Source: SM23-78 sp041479965 (lineage in GTDB: Archaea > Nanobdellota > Nanobdellia > Woesearchaeales > SM23-78). From it: a DNA stretch of 14,606 bases. This document shows positions 5,294 through 12,838 of the stretch, piece after piece. The notes below the pieces were generated by a model. That model was not told the origin of the DNA and did not search any database. It saw only the letters and a list, made by a program, of their open reading frames with translations. Within the stretch, counting starts at the first letter, position 1. The number at the start of each line of letters is the position of its first letter. The position numbers and the translations under genes were made by a program. Location of the stretch: assembly GCA_041479965.1 (NCBI GenBank), contig JBGOZE010000026.1, positions 1 to 14,606 of the forward strand, given 5' to 3'.

Positions 5294-7255
5294 ATGATGA
5301 AAAGCAAAAAAGGAGATGGAACTTTCTGGATAATCGGGGAAATAGCCATTGTTGTGGTTATACTAGTGATTGTCTTCCTCATCCTCAACAAGAACTTCGG
5401 TTGGTTCAACATAGGCATAAACAGCTGCGAAGCCAAAGGCGGCCAGTGCCTTTCTTCCTGTGGAGCATATGATCCCATACCTGCTGGTGACGGACAGTGC
5501 AAGACCGAGCACAAAGACACGAGCATGGTGTGCTGCAAGAAGCCGGAGGCAGAGCCAGGGAAAGAAGGAGAGGATGCTCGTGGAGAAGGAGCCAATGTTA
5601 ACCTGATAAATGTCTTGCTGGACAATCAGAAGACTTCGCTTGCCTGGGGTGAGTCAAGGGAATTGGAGATTCGGGATACTCCTTACAAGTTCGAGGCTGT
5701 CCTGGATTATAAAAAGATACAGGCGCTTGGCAAGTTTGATGAAAATCCGGTCGACCATAAAGAGCCGCGCTGCAGTTTCTTCTTAAAAGATACAAACACA
5801 AAGGAAGAGTACGTACTCAAGCGTTCTGCCACAGCAATTGATTCTAGTCAACTCACTACAGGGGATTATTCTTGGATGTCATCAAAGTACACTTTCAATG
5901 CAGATGACTCTTTTGTAGTGGGTTGCAGCATATCTGACACAATACAACTACGCTATTGGAAACCAACTGATTCCCAAGCAGGTCACACATATCAGTTGAG
6001 AATAATTGTATATGACAAGGAAGTATCTGCTAAATCGCCACAAAAGGGCGCTAGCCTCGATTTCAGTTCTCCTTCCGATGAATCTGCTCTTGAGATTAGA
6101 AACCTTCTATTTGATGAGAGCAATTGGCTAGTTGAATTCACTGCTTACTTCAAGGTCAAGCCAATAGTCGAGATTCGTGATATAGGCGGCACATGGGCAT
6201 CTTCTGATGACATCACTGTGAATGTTGTCAATCCTAATTATAAGCTTTCAAGTGTTGAAGTGGCTATTGTGCCTGGGGATGGAGTTAATCCAATAAAAGG
6301 AGACGCTTCAATAAGCTTAGGCCAAGCATTGAAGAATAGCTGTGATGATGCTTCCACAAAATACTATTCTATGCTCAGAAGGATAAAGAGCACTAAGGTA
6401 GGAACTCCTGGCTTCAACTTAGGATTATTCGCATTAGGAAGAGACGTTTATCAGAGTGCGCTTTACGAGGCTTCTGACCCTGAGCCTATCAAGATAGAAA
6501 ATGATGTGAAAGCCACAGTTCATATTGACGCCTCAACAATCTCTAAGACTTTTGCCATTTCAAGCATGAGCGTGGAAAAGCCAGTGGTTAATGAGAATGA
6601 TGTCAAGGAACAATACCTTTGCGTCAGAGCACACGTAGCCAGTTCTGATGGCAAGACCGTGAAGGTCATAACGACTGTCAACCAGCAGCCTTTGAGGCTT
6701 GATGTGGCTCCTCCGCTCATTGATAATACTGACTCTTACATCACAGTCGAGTACCCCAATCCTGAGTCGTTCCAGCAGACTGTTACCCAGCTCATCGCTG
6801 AGAACAGGATAAGCCCTACCCAGAGGCTCACTCCCTATTATTTCAACAGGTATCCTCGCGTGGTCTTTAAGAAGTGCATTGACAGGAGCGGGTGCAAGGA
6901 ATATGATTATTATTTTGCTCCGACTAATATTAATATTAATATCAACACAGGAGGGGATTTGGGGGCTGGTATCACAGCTATTGTGCTTAGTTATGCTGTT
7001 AACCAGCTGTACCAGGCGCTGGTAACTTCTAAGCCGCTAGAGACTCTCTGTCCGTTGCCTAATGACATCCAGTACAGGCATAACACTGCCGCTGAGATAA
7101 GGTTCAGCAGGCTGCAGCAAGGCCAGGGAATATACTGCCTGAAGATAGTGGATGCTGCTGGCAACTACTGGATGACCTGGAAGGCAGTGTACAACCCTTA
7201 CGATGTCTTTGACGAGATTACTGGGGAATTGCTAGGCACAGGCGTGACCCACTGA
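5294..7255 (+). CDS. Large surface protein: pilin-like anchor, six-Cys module, beta-rich ectodomain
   Basis: A 653-residue protein with the start MMKSKKG then DGTFWIIGE, and one helix at about 12-32. The six-cysteine module has C45, C52, C56, C69, C80 and C81 (C-x6-C-x3-C-x12-C-x10-CC). An acidic, glycine-rich linker follows at about 83-101, then some 550 residues of mostly beta structure. Ig-like segments are suggested by VEIRDIGGTW with DDITVNVV in the middle and IYCLKIVDAAGNYW near the C-terminus, which recalls Ig-like adhesin strands. An odd NINININTGGDLGAG stretch followed by a helical or hydrophobic segment lies around residue 550. I prefer ATG 5294 over the in-frame TTG 5291 and ATG 5297, because AGAGGA at 5284-5289 is well spaced from it. 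It is the likely major ectodomain of the unit and shares its base module with the three small genes before it. An adhesin or tip role is inferred. Confidence 0.82.
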   Translation: MMKSKKGDGTFWIIGEIAIVVVILVIVFLILNKNFGWFNIGINSCEAKGGQCLSSCGAYDPIPAGDGQCKTEHKDTSMVCCKKPEAEPGKEGEDARGEGANVNLINVLLDNQKTSLAWGESRELEIRDTPYKFEAVLDYKKIQALGKFDENPVDHKEPRCSFFLKDTNTKEEYVLKRSATAIDSSQLTTGDYSWMSSKYTFNADDSFVVGCSISDTIQLRYWKPTDSQAGHTYQLRIIVYDKEVSAKSPQKGASLDFSSPSDESALEIRNLLFDESNWLVEFTAYFKVKPIVEIRDIGGTWASSDDITVNVVNPNYKLSSVEVAIVPGDGVNPIKGDASISLGQALKNSCDDASTKYYSMLRRIKSTKVGTPGFNLGLFALGRDVYQSALYEASDPEPIKIENDVKATVHIDASTISKTFAISSMSVEKPVVNENDVKEQYLCVRAHVASSDGKTVKVITTVNQQPLRLDVAPPLIDNTDSYITVEYPNPESFQQTVTQLIAENRISPTQRLTPYYFNRYPRVVFKKCIDRSGCKEYDYYFAPTNINININTGGDLGAGITAIVLSYAVNQLYQALVTSKPLETLCPLPNDIQYRHNTAAEIRFSRLQQGQGIYCLKIVDAAGNYWMTWKAVYNPYDVFDEITGELLGTGVTH

Positions 7256-7257
7256 AC

Positions 7258-7272
7258 TTGTTCTTTGAACAA
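7258..7272. repeat. Short perfect inverted repeat before a promoter
   Basis: TTGTTC at 7258-7263 and GAACAA at 7267-7272 form a perfect palindrome with a TTT centre. It lies between the stop codon at 7255 and the TATA box at 7276. It could be a regulator site or a weak hairpin; at six bases per arm, chance is possible. Confidence 0.3.
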
Positions 7273-7275
7273 TAA

Positions 7276-7286
7276 AGTTTAAATAG
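7276..7286 (+). promoter_or_regulatory. TATA box for the 7331-11898 transcription unit
   Basis: AGTTTAAATAG matches the other TATA boxes of this array. Transcription should start near 7308, with a leader of about 22 bases before ATG 7331. It marks the second main unit, which begins with a very small gene. Confidence 0.65.
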
Positions 7287-7330
7287 TCAGGATTATAGGA
7301 ATTAATTAGCATAGTTAGAGGAATATTATC

Positions 7331-7456
7331 ATGAAGCCCAACAAGAAAGGAGACTACACAGGTTTCAGATGGATCATGTGGCTGATAATAGCCTTGATTC
7401 TTGGTGTAGGCTTGTTTGCCATCATCAGGGCTGTCATGAATTTCACAAAGGTATAA
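7331..7456 (+). CDS. 41-residue pilin-like membrane peptide
   Basis: A short gene encoding 41 residues: a basic start MKPNKKG, then DYTGFRWIM and one hydrophobic helix (about 15-33), ending FTKV. It has no ectodomain and so would be almost only a prepilin-type anchor. Support comes from its fit with its neighbours: same N-terminal pattern, a TATA box at 7276-7286, and a four-base gap to the next gene at 7461. Inner-core or scaffold subunits of pilus-like assemblies can be this simple, but the role here is inference. The coding capacity itself is well supported by context, although the ORF is easy to miss because of its size. Confidence 0.72.
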   Translation: MKPNKKGDYTGFRWIMWLIIALILGVGLFAIIRAVMNFTKV

Positions 7457-7460
7457 TAAG

Positions 7461-8300
7461 ATGAGTTTGGTTAGGAAGAGGAAAGGCAGTGTTGAGTTCT
7501 CATCAGTAGCCATGATAATCATAGCGCTGATAGCAGGGCTGGCGATAATCGCGATAGTTTTCCAGATACTTGGGGCTTTCACAGACGTTAACAAGATAAA
7601 AGAAGGCATAAAGTGCAGGGTTGTGATACAGACATCATCGACATTGCAGGAAGCGACTCAAGGGCTTACTCCGCAGAAACTTATTGATGCTTGCCCGACC
7701 ATCCAGAAACTGATACCCTTAAGGGATAGCTATCCTACAATTGCCAAGAGCATGGACAGGATGAATGCTGACATGATGAAACAAGTCGTTATCATGGACT
7801 TTGCTGAACTAATCAATAATGTCTGGTGGATTACAGGAGAAGGTGACAGGTCAGAATACTTGCTCAAGAATGTCGCAGGATTCTTCACTGGAACTAAAGA
7901 CTGCTATGTAGTATATGCTGTGAGGATACATACTCCGAAGAACTTCACTTCAATAAGTGAAAATGATTTGCTCTTCAGCCTCAAACGCATTTCAAGAGCA
8001 GACTTGCTAAGCGGCTCTGCAAAAGGAGACCAAAGGAGCATCATGGAATACATCACTCTGGATGGGAAAGGATCTGGAGTCTGGCTGAGAATACCTGCAG
8101 GAGATGTAAAGATAGAATATCAAGAGAACGGCGCAGACCCGCTTTTTGGAATCGCAGTCGGATTTGCAAAAGAGAGTGGTGTTAATAAACTGCTGGATTA
8201 TATTTTCAATGGTAAGGTTCCTGCAGAGATAAATAAAAAAGCGAGCTTCATCTACATTGCTCCGTATCAAGAAGTAGCATCGTTGTGTAGGGTGGTATGA
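7461..8300 (+). CDS. Pilin-like membrane-anchored protein, 279 residues, unknown ectodomain
   Basis: The N-terminus is MSLVRKRKG then SVEFSSV, a class III-like signal with glutamate at the third residue after the predicted cleavage, as in many pilins. The hydrophobic helix covers about 16-40. The 235-residue ectodomain contains IKCRVVIQTSS, a repeated-looking LIDACPTIQKLIPL helix region, and a mixed alpha/beta C-terminal half with KDCYVVYAVRIHTP and ASFIYIAPYQEV. It has only four cysteines (C52, two in the middle, one at the end in LCRVV). I recognise no family. AAAGGT eight bases before the ATG may serve as ribosome-binding site. It lies between two very small pilin-like genes, zero bases from the next. 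Confidence 0.78.
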   Translation: MSLVRKRKGSVEFSSVAMIIIALIAGLAIIAIVFQILGAFTDVNKIKEGIKCRVVIQTSSTLQEATQGLTPQKLIDACPTIQKLIPLRDSYPTIAKSMDRMNADMMKQVVIMDFAELINNVWWITGEGDRSEYLLKNVAGFFTGTKDCYVVYAVRIHTPKNFTSISENDLLFSLKRISRADLLSGSAKGDQRSIMEYITLDGKGSGVWLRIPAGDVKIEYQENGADPLFGIAVGFAKESGVNKLLDYIFNGKVPAEINKKASFIYIAPYQEVASLCRVV

Positions 8301-8465
8301 ATGATAAAGATAATGTTAGGAAAGAAAGCACAGGACATAAACTGGGTTTATATAATACTGACAGTCCTATTCCTATTAACAATCATAGTATATATATCGT
8401 CTCTTAAAGGTGGGGGCTCTTCAATTGGAGAAGGATTAGTAGATTGGTTCAGGAACCTGTTTTAG
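8301..8465 (+). CDS. 54-residue pilin-like membrane peptide
   Basis: This small gene starts on the base after the previous stop codon, with GGGTGGT four bases upstream as ribosome-binding site. The product has the start MIKIMLGKKA then QDINWVY and a helix at about 15-33. A short polar tail follows, with GGGSSIGEGLVDWF and an amphipathic end RNLF. The KKA-Q junction matches that of the protein at 4686 (KKA-Q), supporting a shared signal type. It is the second mini-subunit of this unit. Function is unknown; it is probably a small structural or assembly partner of the large neighbours. Confidence 0.7.
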   Translation: MIKIMLGKKAQDINWVYIILTVLFLLTIIVYISSLKGGGSSIGEGLVDWFRNLF

Positions 8466-8474
8466 GTTGTGTTG

Positions 8475-9716
8475 ATGAAAATGATGAACAAGAAAGGGAT
8501 GTGGCAGAAGGTTGTTGAAATCATAGTGGTACTAATTGTATTTCTCGTACTCATCGCTACTTTATTCCCGTTGTTTGAAAGAGTAGAAAAATCAAGCCTC
8601 CACCTTATCAAGACTGAAAGAGAAAAATTCCTTTACATGGGGGGGAGTTACATCCATCCTGACTTGATGGGGACTGACATGGCAGACTTCTGGTTCACGG
8701 GGTTCAAGAATTTCCTGAAAGAAGCCCCAACAGCTCAGAATACTTGTCTAGGGTCTTTCTATGTGGATAGCAGGTGGAACATGCAGGATACTTCCGTACG
8801 CTTCTTGCAGACATCCACAGGCATTGAGATAATGCTATTGGATGCTGACCATGTAGCAGGAGCCATTGATAATAAGACCTTTGCTAATGAAGAAGGAAAG
8901 TCTCCTTGGAAGTTATGCATCATAAATACTGATTTCACGACCTTTACCAACGTAGTAAAATATTTGTTTGAAAATGACAAGCCTTTGGAGGTTTCTGATA
9001 GCTGGATAACATACCTTAATGATGCAACGATTGATTTTAAGAGTGACATTAAGGACGAGAATATGGTGGTAAGTTATTTCACTCCAGAAGTTTTGAATAA
9101 ACCCGATATGCGCGCGGAGGAGGCAGATTATCAAGCATTAATTGTTAATGATGGTTCGGCAACCCACGGCTTTTCCTATGTTGACTATGAAAGATTTATT
9201 TTCCTCTTCATAGTTAAAGGAAATAACTTCTGTATTTTACCGTCCACAACAACTTCGGCCAATGCAAAAGCATTTGATGCGAATGTTCTGTCCCGGCTTT
9301 TGAAGCAGCAAATAAAGACAGATGTGTCAAGCACACCTTTCACAGGAATGCGTATTGATGATTCTAATTTCAAGCTGTTCTGTCCAATCCCTGGAGGAGA
9401 CAAATCAATTGAGAAATCAATCTTCACAGGTTATAATTCATGCTATTACAACGGATGCGATGATATGAATTTCAACGTAGATGGCCTTAGAGCCTGTAAT
9501 GATGTGTATGAAAAATGCCGTGGTGTCTGCGCTGAAGATTCAAACAAAATAGTAGGCTTGTTCCACGGAGGGAGCATTTGCGTATCTTGTCACGAAATAA
9601 AGAAATGTAAGGATTATAATGAAGCAGCATCTTGCATAAAGGATCTCTGCGGATTATCATGCAAATATGATGCTGTTAATAAAGAATGTGTTCCAATTCC
9701 GGTTGAGCCGATTTGA
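8475..9716 (+). CDS. Pilin-like protein with twelve-cysteine C-terminal tail
   Basis: A 413-residue protein. The start is MKMMNKKG then MWQKVVE, with a helix at about 12-32. A mixed ectodomain of about 280 residues has few cysteines. The last 95 residues hold twelve cysteines (NSC, NGC, RAC, EKC, GVC, SIC, VSC, KKC, ASC, DLC, LSC, KEC), enough for six disulfides. Many are in C-x3-C or C-x2-C pairs, so a metal site is possible, but disulfides are more likely outside the cell. An in-frame GTG at 8469 is an alternative start; ATG 8475 has AGGT seven bases upstream. I do not recognise the family. It sits nine bases after the 54-residue gene. Confidence 0.8.
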   Translation: MKMMNKKGMWQKVVEIIVVLIVFLVLIATLFPLFERVEKSSLHLIKTEREKFLYMGGSYIHPDLMGTDMADFWFTGFKNFLKEAPTAQNTCLGSFYVDSRWNMQDTSVRFLQTSTGIEIMLLDADHVAGAIDNKTFANEEGKSPWKLCIINTDFTTFTNVVKYLFENDKPLEVSDSWITYLNDATIDFKSDIKDENMVVSYFTPEVLNKPDMRAEEADYQALIVNDGSATHGFSYVDYERFIFLFIVKGNNFCILPSTTTSANAKAFDANVLSRLLKQQIKTDVSSTPFTGMRIDDSNFKLFCPIPGGDKSIEKSIFTGYNSCYYNGCDDMNFNVDGLRACNDVYEKCRGVCAEDSNKIVGLFHGGSICVSCHEIKKCKDYNEAASCIKDLCGLSCKYDAVNKECVPIPVEPI

Positions 9717-9731
9717 AGGAGGTGTTTTAGG

Positions 9732-10355
9732 ATGTTTTCGAATAAAAAAGGAATGGCAGCAATGGAGTGGGTAGTTATTCTAGTGATTATGTTAGTAGCC
9801 GCTTATCTTGTCATCAATTGGTCTTCCAAGGGCATCAAGGATGCTGGTGGAGAATTCTTTAGTATACTCAATCTCAACACTGCCAATTGCGACCATGACT
9901 TTGATGGCACCAAGGACAAGAAAGATATCTGCCCTTGTGATTCTGACGATTATTTTGACTCAAGGACTTATTATGTAGCAGATGCAACCGACTGCACAGC
10001 GATGAGAAAATGTCAGTATGACACTACAACCACGCGAATAGAGAGATTTAGCGAGTGTAGCGCCAAGGCAGCTGCAGCAAATACAGAGCTAAAATCAGAA
10101 GCAGATATGATTAGATACTCTATTAATCTTGATGTTAGCGCCTGCAAGAAGTGGTATGACTTGAAAGGAAAAGAAAAATTAGACAGCACTTACAGAACTG
10201 AATGCACAGGATATAGTAGTACGGAAAAGGAAATTGTTTTCACCCAGAACTGCGCCGACAAGATATTATCATGGTACAAGGAAGCTAACAGGCTGACCTT
10301 TACCTGCAGGACTTCAACCTCCAAGTGCAAAGATATTCTGAAGAAAGAATGCTGA
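9732..10355 (+). CDS. Pilin-like protein with thrombospondin-3-like calcium motif
   Basis: A 207-residue protein. The start MFSNKKG then MAAMEWVV has glutamate at residue 5 after the predicted cleavage, the classic type IV pilin position. The helix covers about 11-30. At residues 53-73 the motif CDHDFDGTKDKKDICPCDSDD has the aspartate ladder and D-x-C-P of thrombospondin type 3 repeats, which bind calcium. The rest is cysteine-rich (at least ten more cysteines) and helical. The ribosome-binding site GAAGGAGGTG is the strongest in the window and lies about nine bases before the ATG, suggesting high expression. It is a good candidate for the main structural subunit of this unit, but that is inference. 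Confidence 0.82.
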   Translation: MFSNKKGMAAMEWVVILVIMLVAAYLVINWSSKGIKDAGGEFFSILNLNTANCDHDFDGTKDKKDICPCDSDDYFDSRTYYVADATDCTAMRKCQYDTTTTRIERFSECSAKAAAANTELKSEADMIRYSINLDVSACKKWYDLKGKEKLDSTYRTECTGYSSTEKEIVFTQNCADKILSWYKEANRLTFTCRTSTSKCKDILKKEC

Positions 10356-10389
10356 ACAAGAAGTGAGTGATTAATAAGTGAAGAATAAC

Positions 10390-11898
10390 ATGAAACTGCT
10401 GATATCAAAGAAGGGGGACCAAACAGTAGTGCAATTCCTGATAGGATTGATACTGGTGTGCATAGTCATCTATACTTTCTCAAGGTTGATATCTTCATGC
10501 CTAAAGCCAGAAGACAGGTCAAGCAAGACCTTCCAAGCGCTTGCAGACAAGATTGCTCTTGACACTGAAAATCTTACTGGAGTGCAGAAAGATGTAGCTC
10601 CGACTTTCACAAACATAGCCAAAGACGAGGTTTTGCTATTCTTTGACAAGGGAGAGAACTACAGCGTTTACTTCCCAGCAAAATCGGATTTGAGCCTTAA
10701 AGAAAACTTTTTTACCTATCATGAGCAGCCAGTAGCTTATCTTTATGATATGCTATCCCAGGATTCAAAAGATTGGCTTGCAAACAGGAACATCATTGTA
10801 ACAGTCAGCACTGATATGATTTATGCTTTCAAGAAACCAACGGGTTGTGATGATAGTGCTTGCATGGTTTTATGCAAAGAAAAAGACTTAAGAACAACAG
10901 TTTACTCTTCTTATCAAATAAGATTTTCAGATTATGAAGTAACCTTGCCGAAGCCTGTTGTTGTTTCTTGCTCCAATCCAAAACAATTAAGGACTTTTGA
11001 CAATATAGGAAAGTTTTATCGAAAGCCTTTCTTTACATATGGAACTTATTTTGATGGCGATAAGAAGAAGGATTATTTCTTTGGCAGAGGACTTTTTAAT
11101 ACTGATGAGCTAGGGAAGTATTACAATAGCGTGCTCTCTCCAGGAGCATTTTTTTCTTCCAAATTCTTTTGCATTGCAGAAAGTTCTGAAAGCGGTGATA
11201 AATCCCCGCAGGAATCTATTGATGCAATTGGAAGATGGATTGGAAAACTTTCTTTCAATTGCGTTCCTTCAGGAGATGTCACGAGGGACAGTTCACAAGA
11301 CATAATCTCCGTTTCAGAACACAAAGACTCTGAATGGCAGAACATCACTCTCATACAAGGCCAGTACATCTTCACCCAGGCTTTCAACAACAACGTCGCC
11401 CTGTGCTATTCTCCTCCTTGCCTGAGCTTGGCTGATGAGATGTACATCAACTGGGGCTCTCACTTGGATGGATGCTTCCAGGATGTTACCAAGTGTCCTC
11501 TGCTTAATGATGATATTGTCCGTTATGCTGGCAAGAAGACTGTGGCTTTCAAGCTCCAGAAGGACTCACTGGGAGATGTTCAGCTTTTGCATATCCAGCA
11601 GGGAGATAATGATTTCGCCTATAACATGGATGGTTTCAATTTCGTCGGGGACCTGCGATTGCAAGTGGAGTATGTGAAGGAGAACAAGGAAAAGGAGATC
11701 ATCAATGCTGATGAGCTCTCCCTGAGCTATGATGATTATGCTGGTGGTAATAATCTCAGGCTTGATGTTGGTGACAGGGAGTTCTCTTTCATAGGCGCAG
11801 CTGGCATCAGGGGAGCGATTGCTGCTGACATCGGCCCCGTGCCTACGTCCACTCTCAAGTTCATTGTGCAGGAATATACTGGCTCTGCAACTGTTTAA
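10390..11898 (+). CDS. Pilin-like membrane-anchored protein, 502 residues, unknown ectodomain
   Basis: The start is MKLLISKKG then DQTVVQFLIG and the helix covers about 12-30. The long ectodomain has about a dozen scattered cysteines (for example TGCDDSACMVLC and PPC) and many beta-strand-like stretches. The segment after the helix (ALADKIALDTENL, later YSVYFPAKSDLSL) recalls the same position in the next protein (AALLADAVLSTP, YYFVPKKDIVV), so the two may be distant relatives. I recognise no known family. An in-frame GTG at 10378 is the alternative start; ATG 10390 gives an N-terminus of the same length as its neighbours. It is the last gene of its unit: a T-rich stretch and a new promoter follow. 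Confidence 0.78.
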   Translation: MKLLISKKGDQTVVQFLIGLILVCIVIYTFSRLISSCLKPEDRSSKTFQALADKIALDTENLTGVQKDVAPTFTNIAKDEVLLFFDKGENYSVYFPAKSDLSLKENFFTYHEQPVAYLYDMLSQDSKDWLANRNIIVTVSTDMIYAFKKPTGCDDSACMVLCKEKDLRTTVYSSYQIRFSDYEVTLPKPVVVSCSNPKQLRTFDNIGKFYRKPFFTYGTYFDGDKKKDYFFGRGLFNTDELGKYYNSVLSPGAFFSSKFFCIAESSESGDKSPQESIDAIGRWIGKLSFNCVPSGDVTRDSSQDIISVSEHKDSEWQNITLIQGQYIFTQAFNNNVALCYSPPCLSLADEMYINWGSHLDGCFQDVTKCPLLNDDIVRYAGKKTVAFKLQKDSLGDVQLLHIQQGDNDFAYNMDGFNFVGDLRLQVEYVKENKEKEIINADELSLSYDDYAGGNNLRLDVGDREFSFIGAAGIRGAIAADIGPVPTSTLKFIVQEYTGSATV

Positions 11899-11916
11899 TT
11901 CTTCTTTTCCGCAAAA

Positions 11917-11926
11917 CATAAATACT
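11917..11926 (+). promoter_or_regulatory. TATA box for the last unit (11949 onward)
   Basis: CATAAATACT is centred about 26 bases before ATG 11949. This predicts a leaderless transcript, unlike the other units of the array, and decides the start at 11949 over the in-frame TTG at 11940. Confidence 0.55.
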
Positions 11927-11948
11927 CATATTCTAACTGTTGATAATT

Positions 11949-12383
11949 ATGAGGTTAGGGAATAAGAGGGCTGAGTGGACTATGCTGCAGATTATGATGA
12001 TTCTTGCAGGAATAGTTGCTGCTTTCATCCTGGTGTCTGTTGTTCTGAAGATTACTTCCAAGGACAGGGCTGAGAGCGAGTTCTTTGCAAAAGACGCTGC
12101 TTTGCTGGCAGATGCTGTTCTCAGCACTCCTCAGGACGTGCAAATCATTTATCCTCGGGAATTCGCCAAGCAGTATGTCAGGCTTGAGAACTCTTCAATA
12201 GCTGTGTTCATCTCAAGGCCTGAGCCTGATGAGGCTTCTCCTCACACCTATTATTTTGTCCCTAAAAAAGACATTGTTGTCCAGGAGAATGAGATGAAGC
12301 TATCAGCTTTCTTCATGCTCAAGAGCAAAGGAACTCTTTCCATAAGCAATGTGCCCTTGCAGAGAGGTGTCTCAACTCCATGA
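11949..12383 (+). CDS. Pilin-like protein, 144 residues, unknown
   Basis: The start MRLGNKRA then EWTMLQIMM has glutamate directly after the predicted cleavage, and the helix covers about 12-34. The ectodomain of about 110 residues begins with a charged helix (KDRAESEFFAKDAALLADAV) and continues with beta-like strands (VQIIYP, SIAVFIS, TYYFVPKKDIVV). This helix-then-strand order resembles a minor pilin or pseudopilin head, and it has no cysteine. The start is set by the TATA box 26 bases upstream. The gene overlaps the next one by four bases (ATGA), implying translational coupling. Confidence 0.78.
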   Translation: MRLGNKRAEWTMLQIMMILAGIVAAFILVSVVLKITSKDRAESEFFAKDAALLADAVLSTPQDVQIIYPREFAKQYVRLENSSIAVFISRPEPDEASPHTYYFVPKKDIVVQENEMKLSAFFMLKSKGTLSISNVPLQRGVSTP

Positions 12384-12838
12384 TCCTTAACAAGAAATCC
12401 CAGTTGCACCATGCTTTTAGCGCAGGCTATTTTGTCATGGCAGGGTTCATTCTGGTAGTAATGGCTTTTGTATTAATCCTTACTATCAGCGCTCATCTGA
12501 GTGCTTTCACAGCAGCTGACAAGGACTTGCCTACTCACATCTATGCTTACAGGGCGATAAACACTTGCCTGGCTTACCAGGACCAGGTCACCAAGAGATT
12601 CTATCCCGGAGTCATTGACATGAACAAGTACACTCAGGAGAATCTTGAGGCTTGCTATTCTGACACTAGCTTCAAGTCTTTCAATGTCCAGCTAAAAGAC
12701 CTTGACAAGGGAGAAGCCCAGAGCAGGTTATTGGTTGGATTTGGGGCTGCCCTTTACATCAAGAGCTATCCTGTGTGGATCAGGTATCCTGATGGCAATA
12801 TGAGCAGCGGAGAATTATTGTTCGGAGCATCGCAATGA
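12380..12838 (+). CDS. Pilin-like protein, 152 residues, weak signal motif
   Basis: The start is MILNKKS then QLHHAFSAG, with serine instead of G/A before the expected cut, so processing is uncertain. A hydrophobic segment covers about 17-40. The roughly 110-residue ectodomain contains two cysteines (NTCLAYQ; EACYSD) that could form one disulfide, and beta-like strands near the C-terminus (GFGAALYIKSYPVWIRYP). I know of no family. It is coupled by four-base ATGA overlaps on both sides, so it should be made together with its neighbours. Confidence 0.76.
   Translation: MILNKKSQLHHAFSAGYFVMAGFILVVMAFVLILTISAHLSAFTAADKDLPTHIYAYRAINTCLAYQDQVTKRFYPGVIDMNKYTQENLEACYSDTSFKSFNVQLKDLDKGEAQSRLLVGFGAALYIKSYPVWIRYPDGNMSSGELLFGASQ

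Noticed and set aside
8007..9427. Several minus-strand open frames of 73-96 codons
   Set aside because: They lie entirely within the plus-strand genes at 7461 and 8475 and show no start signals or family features.
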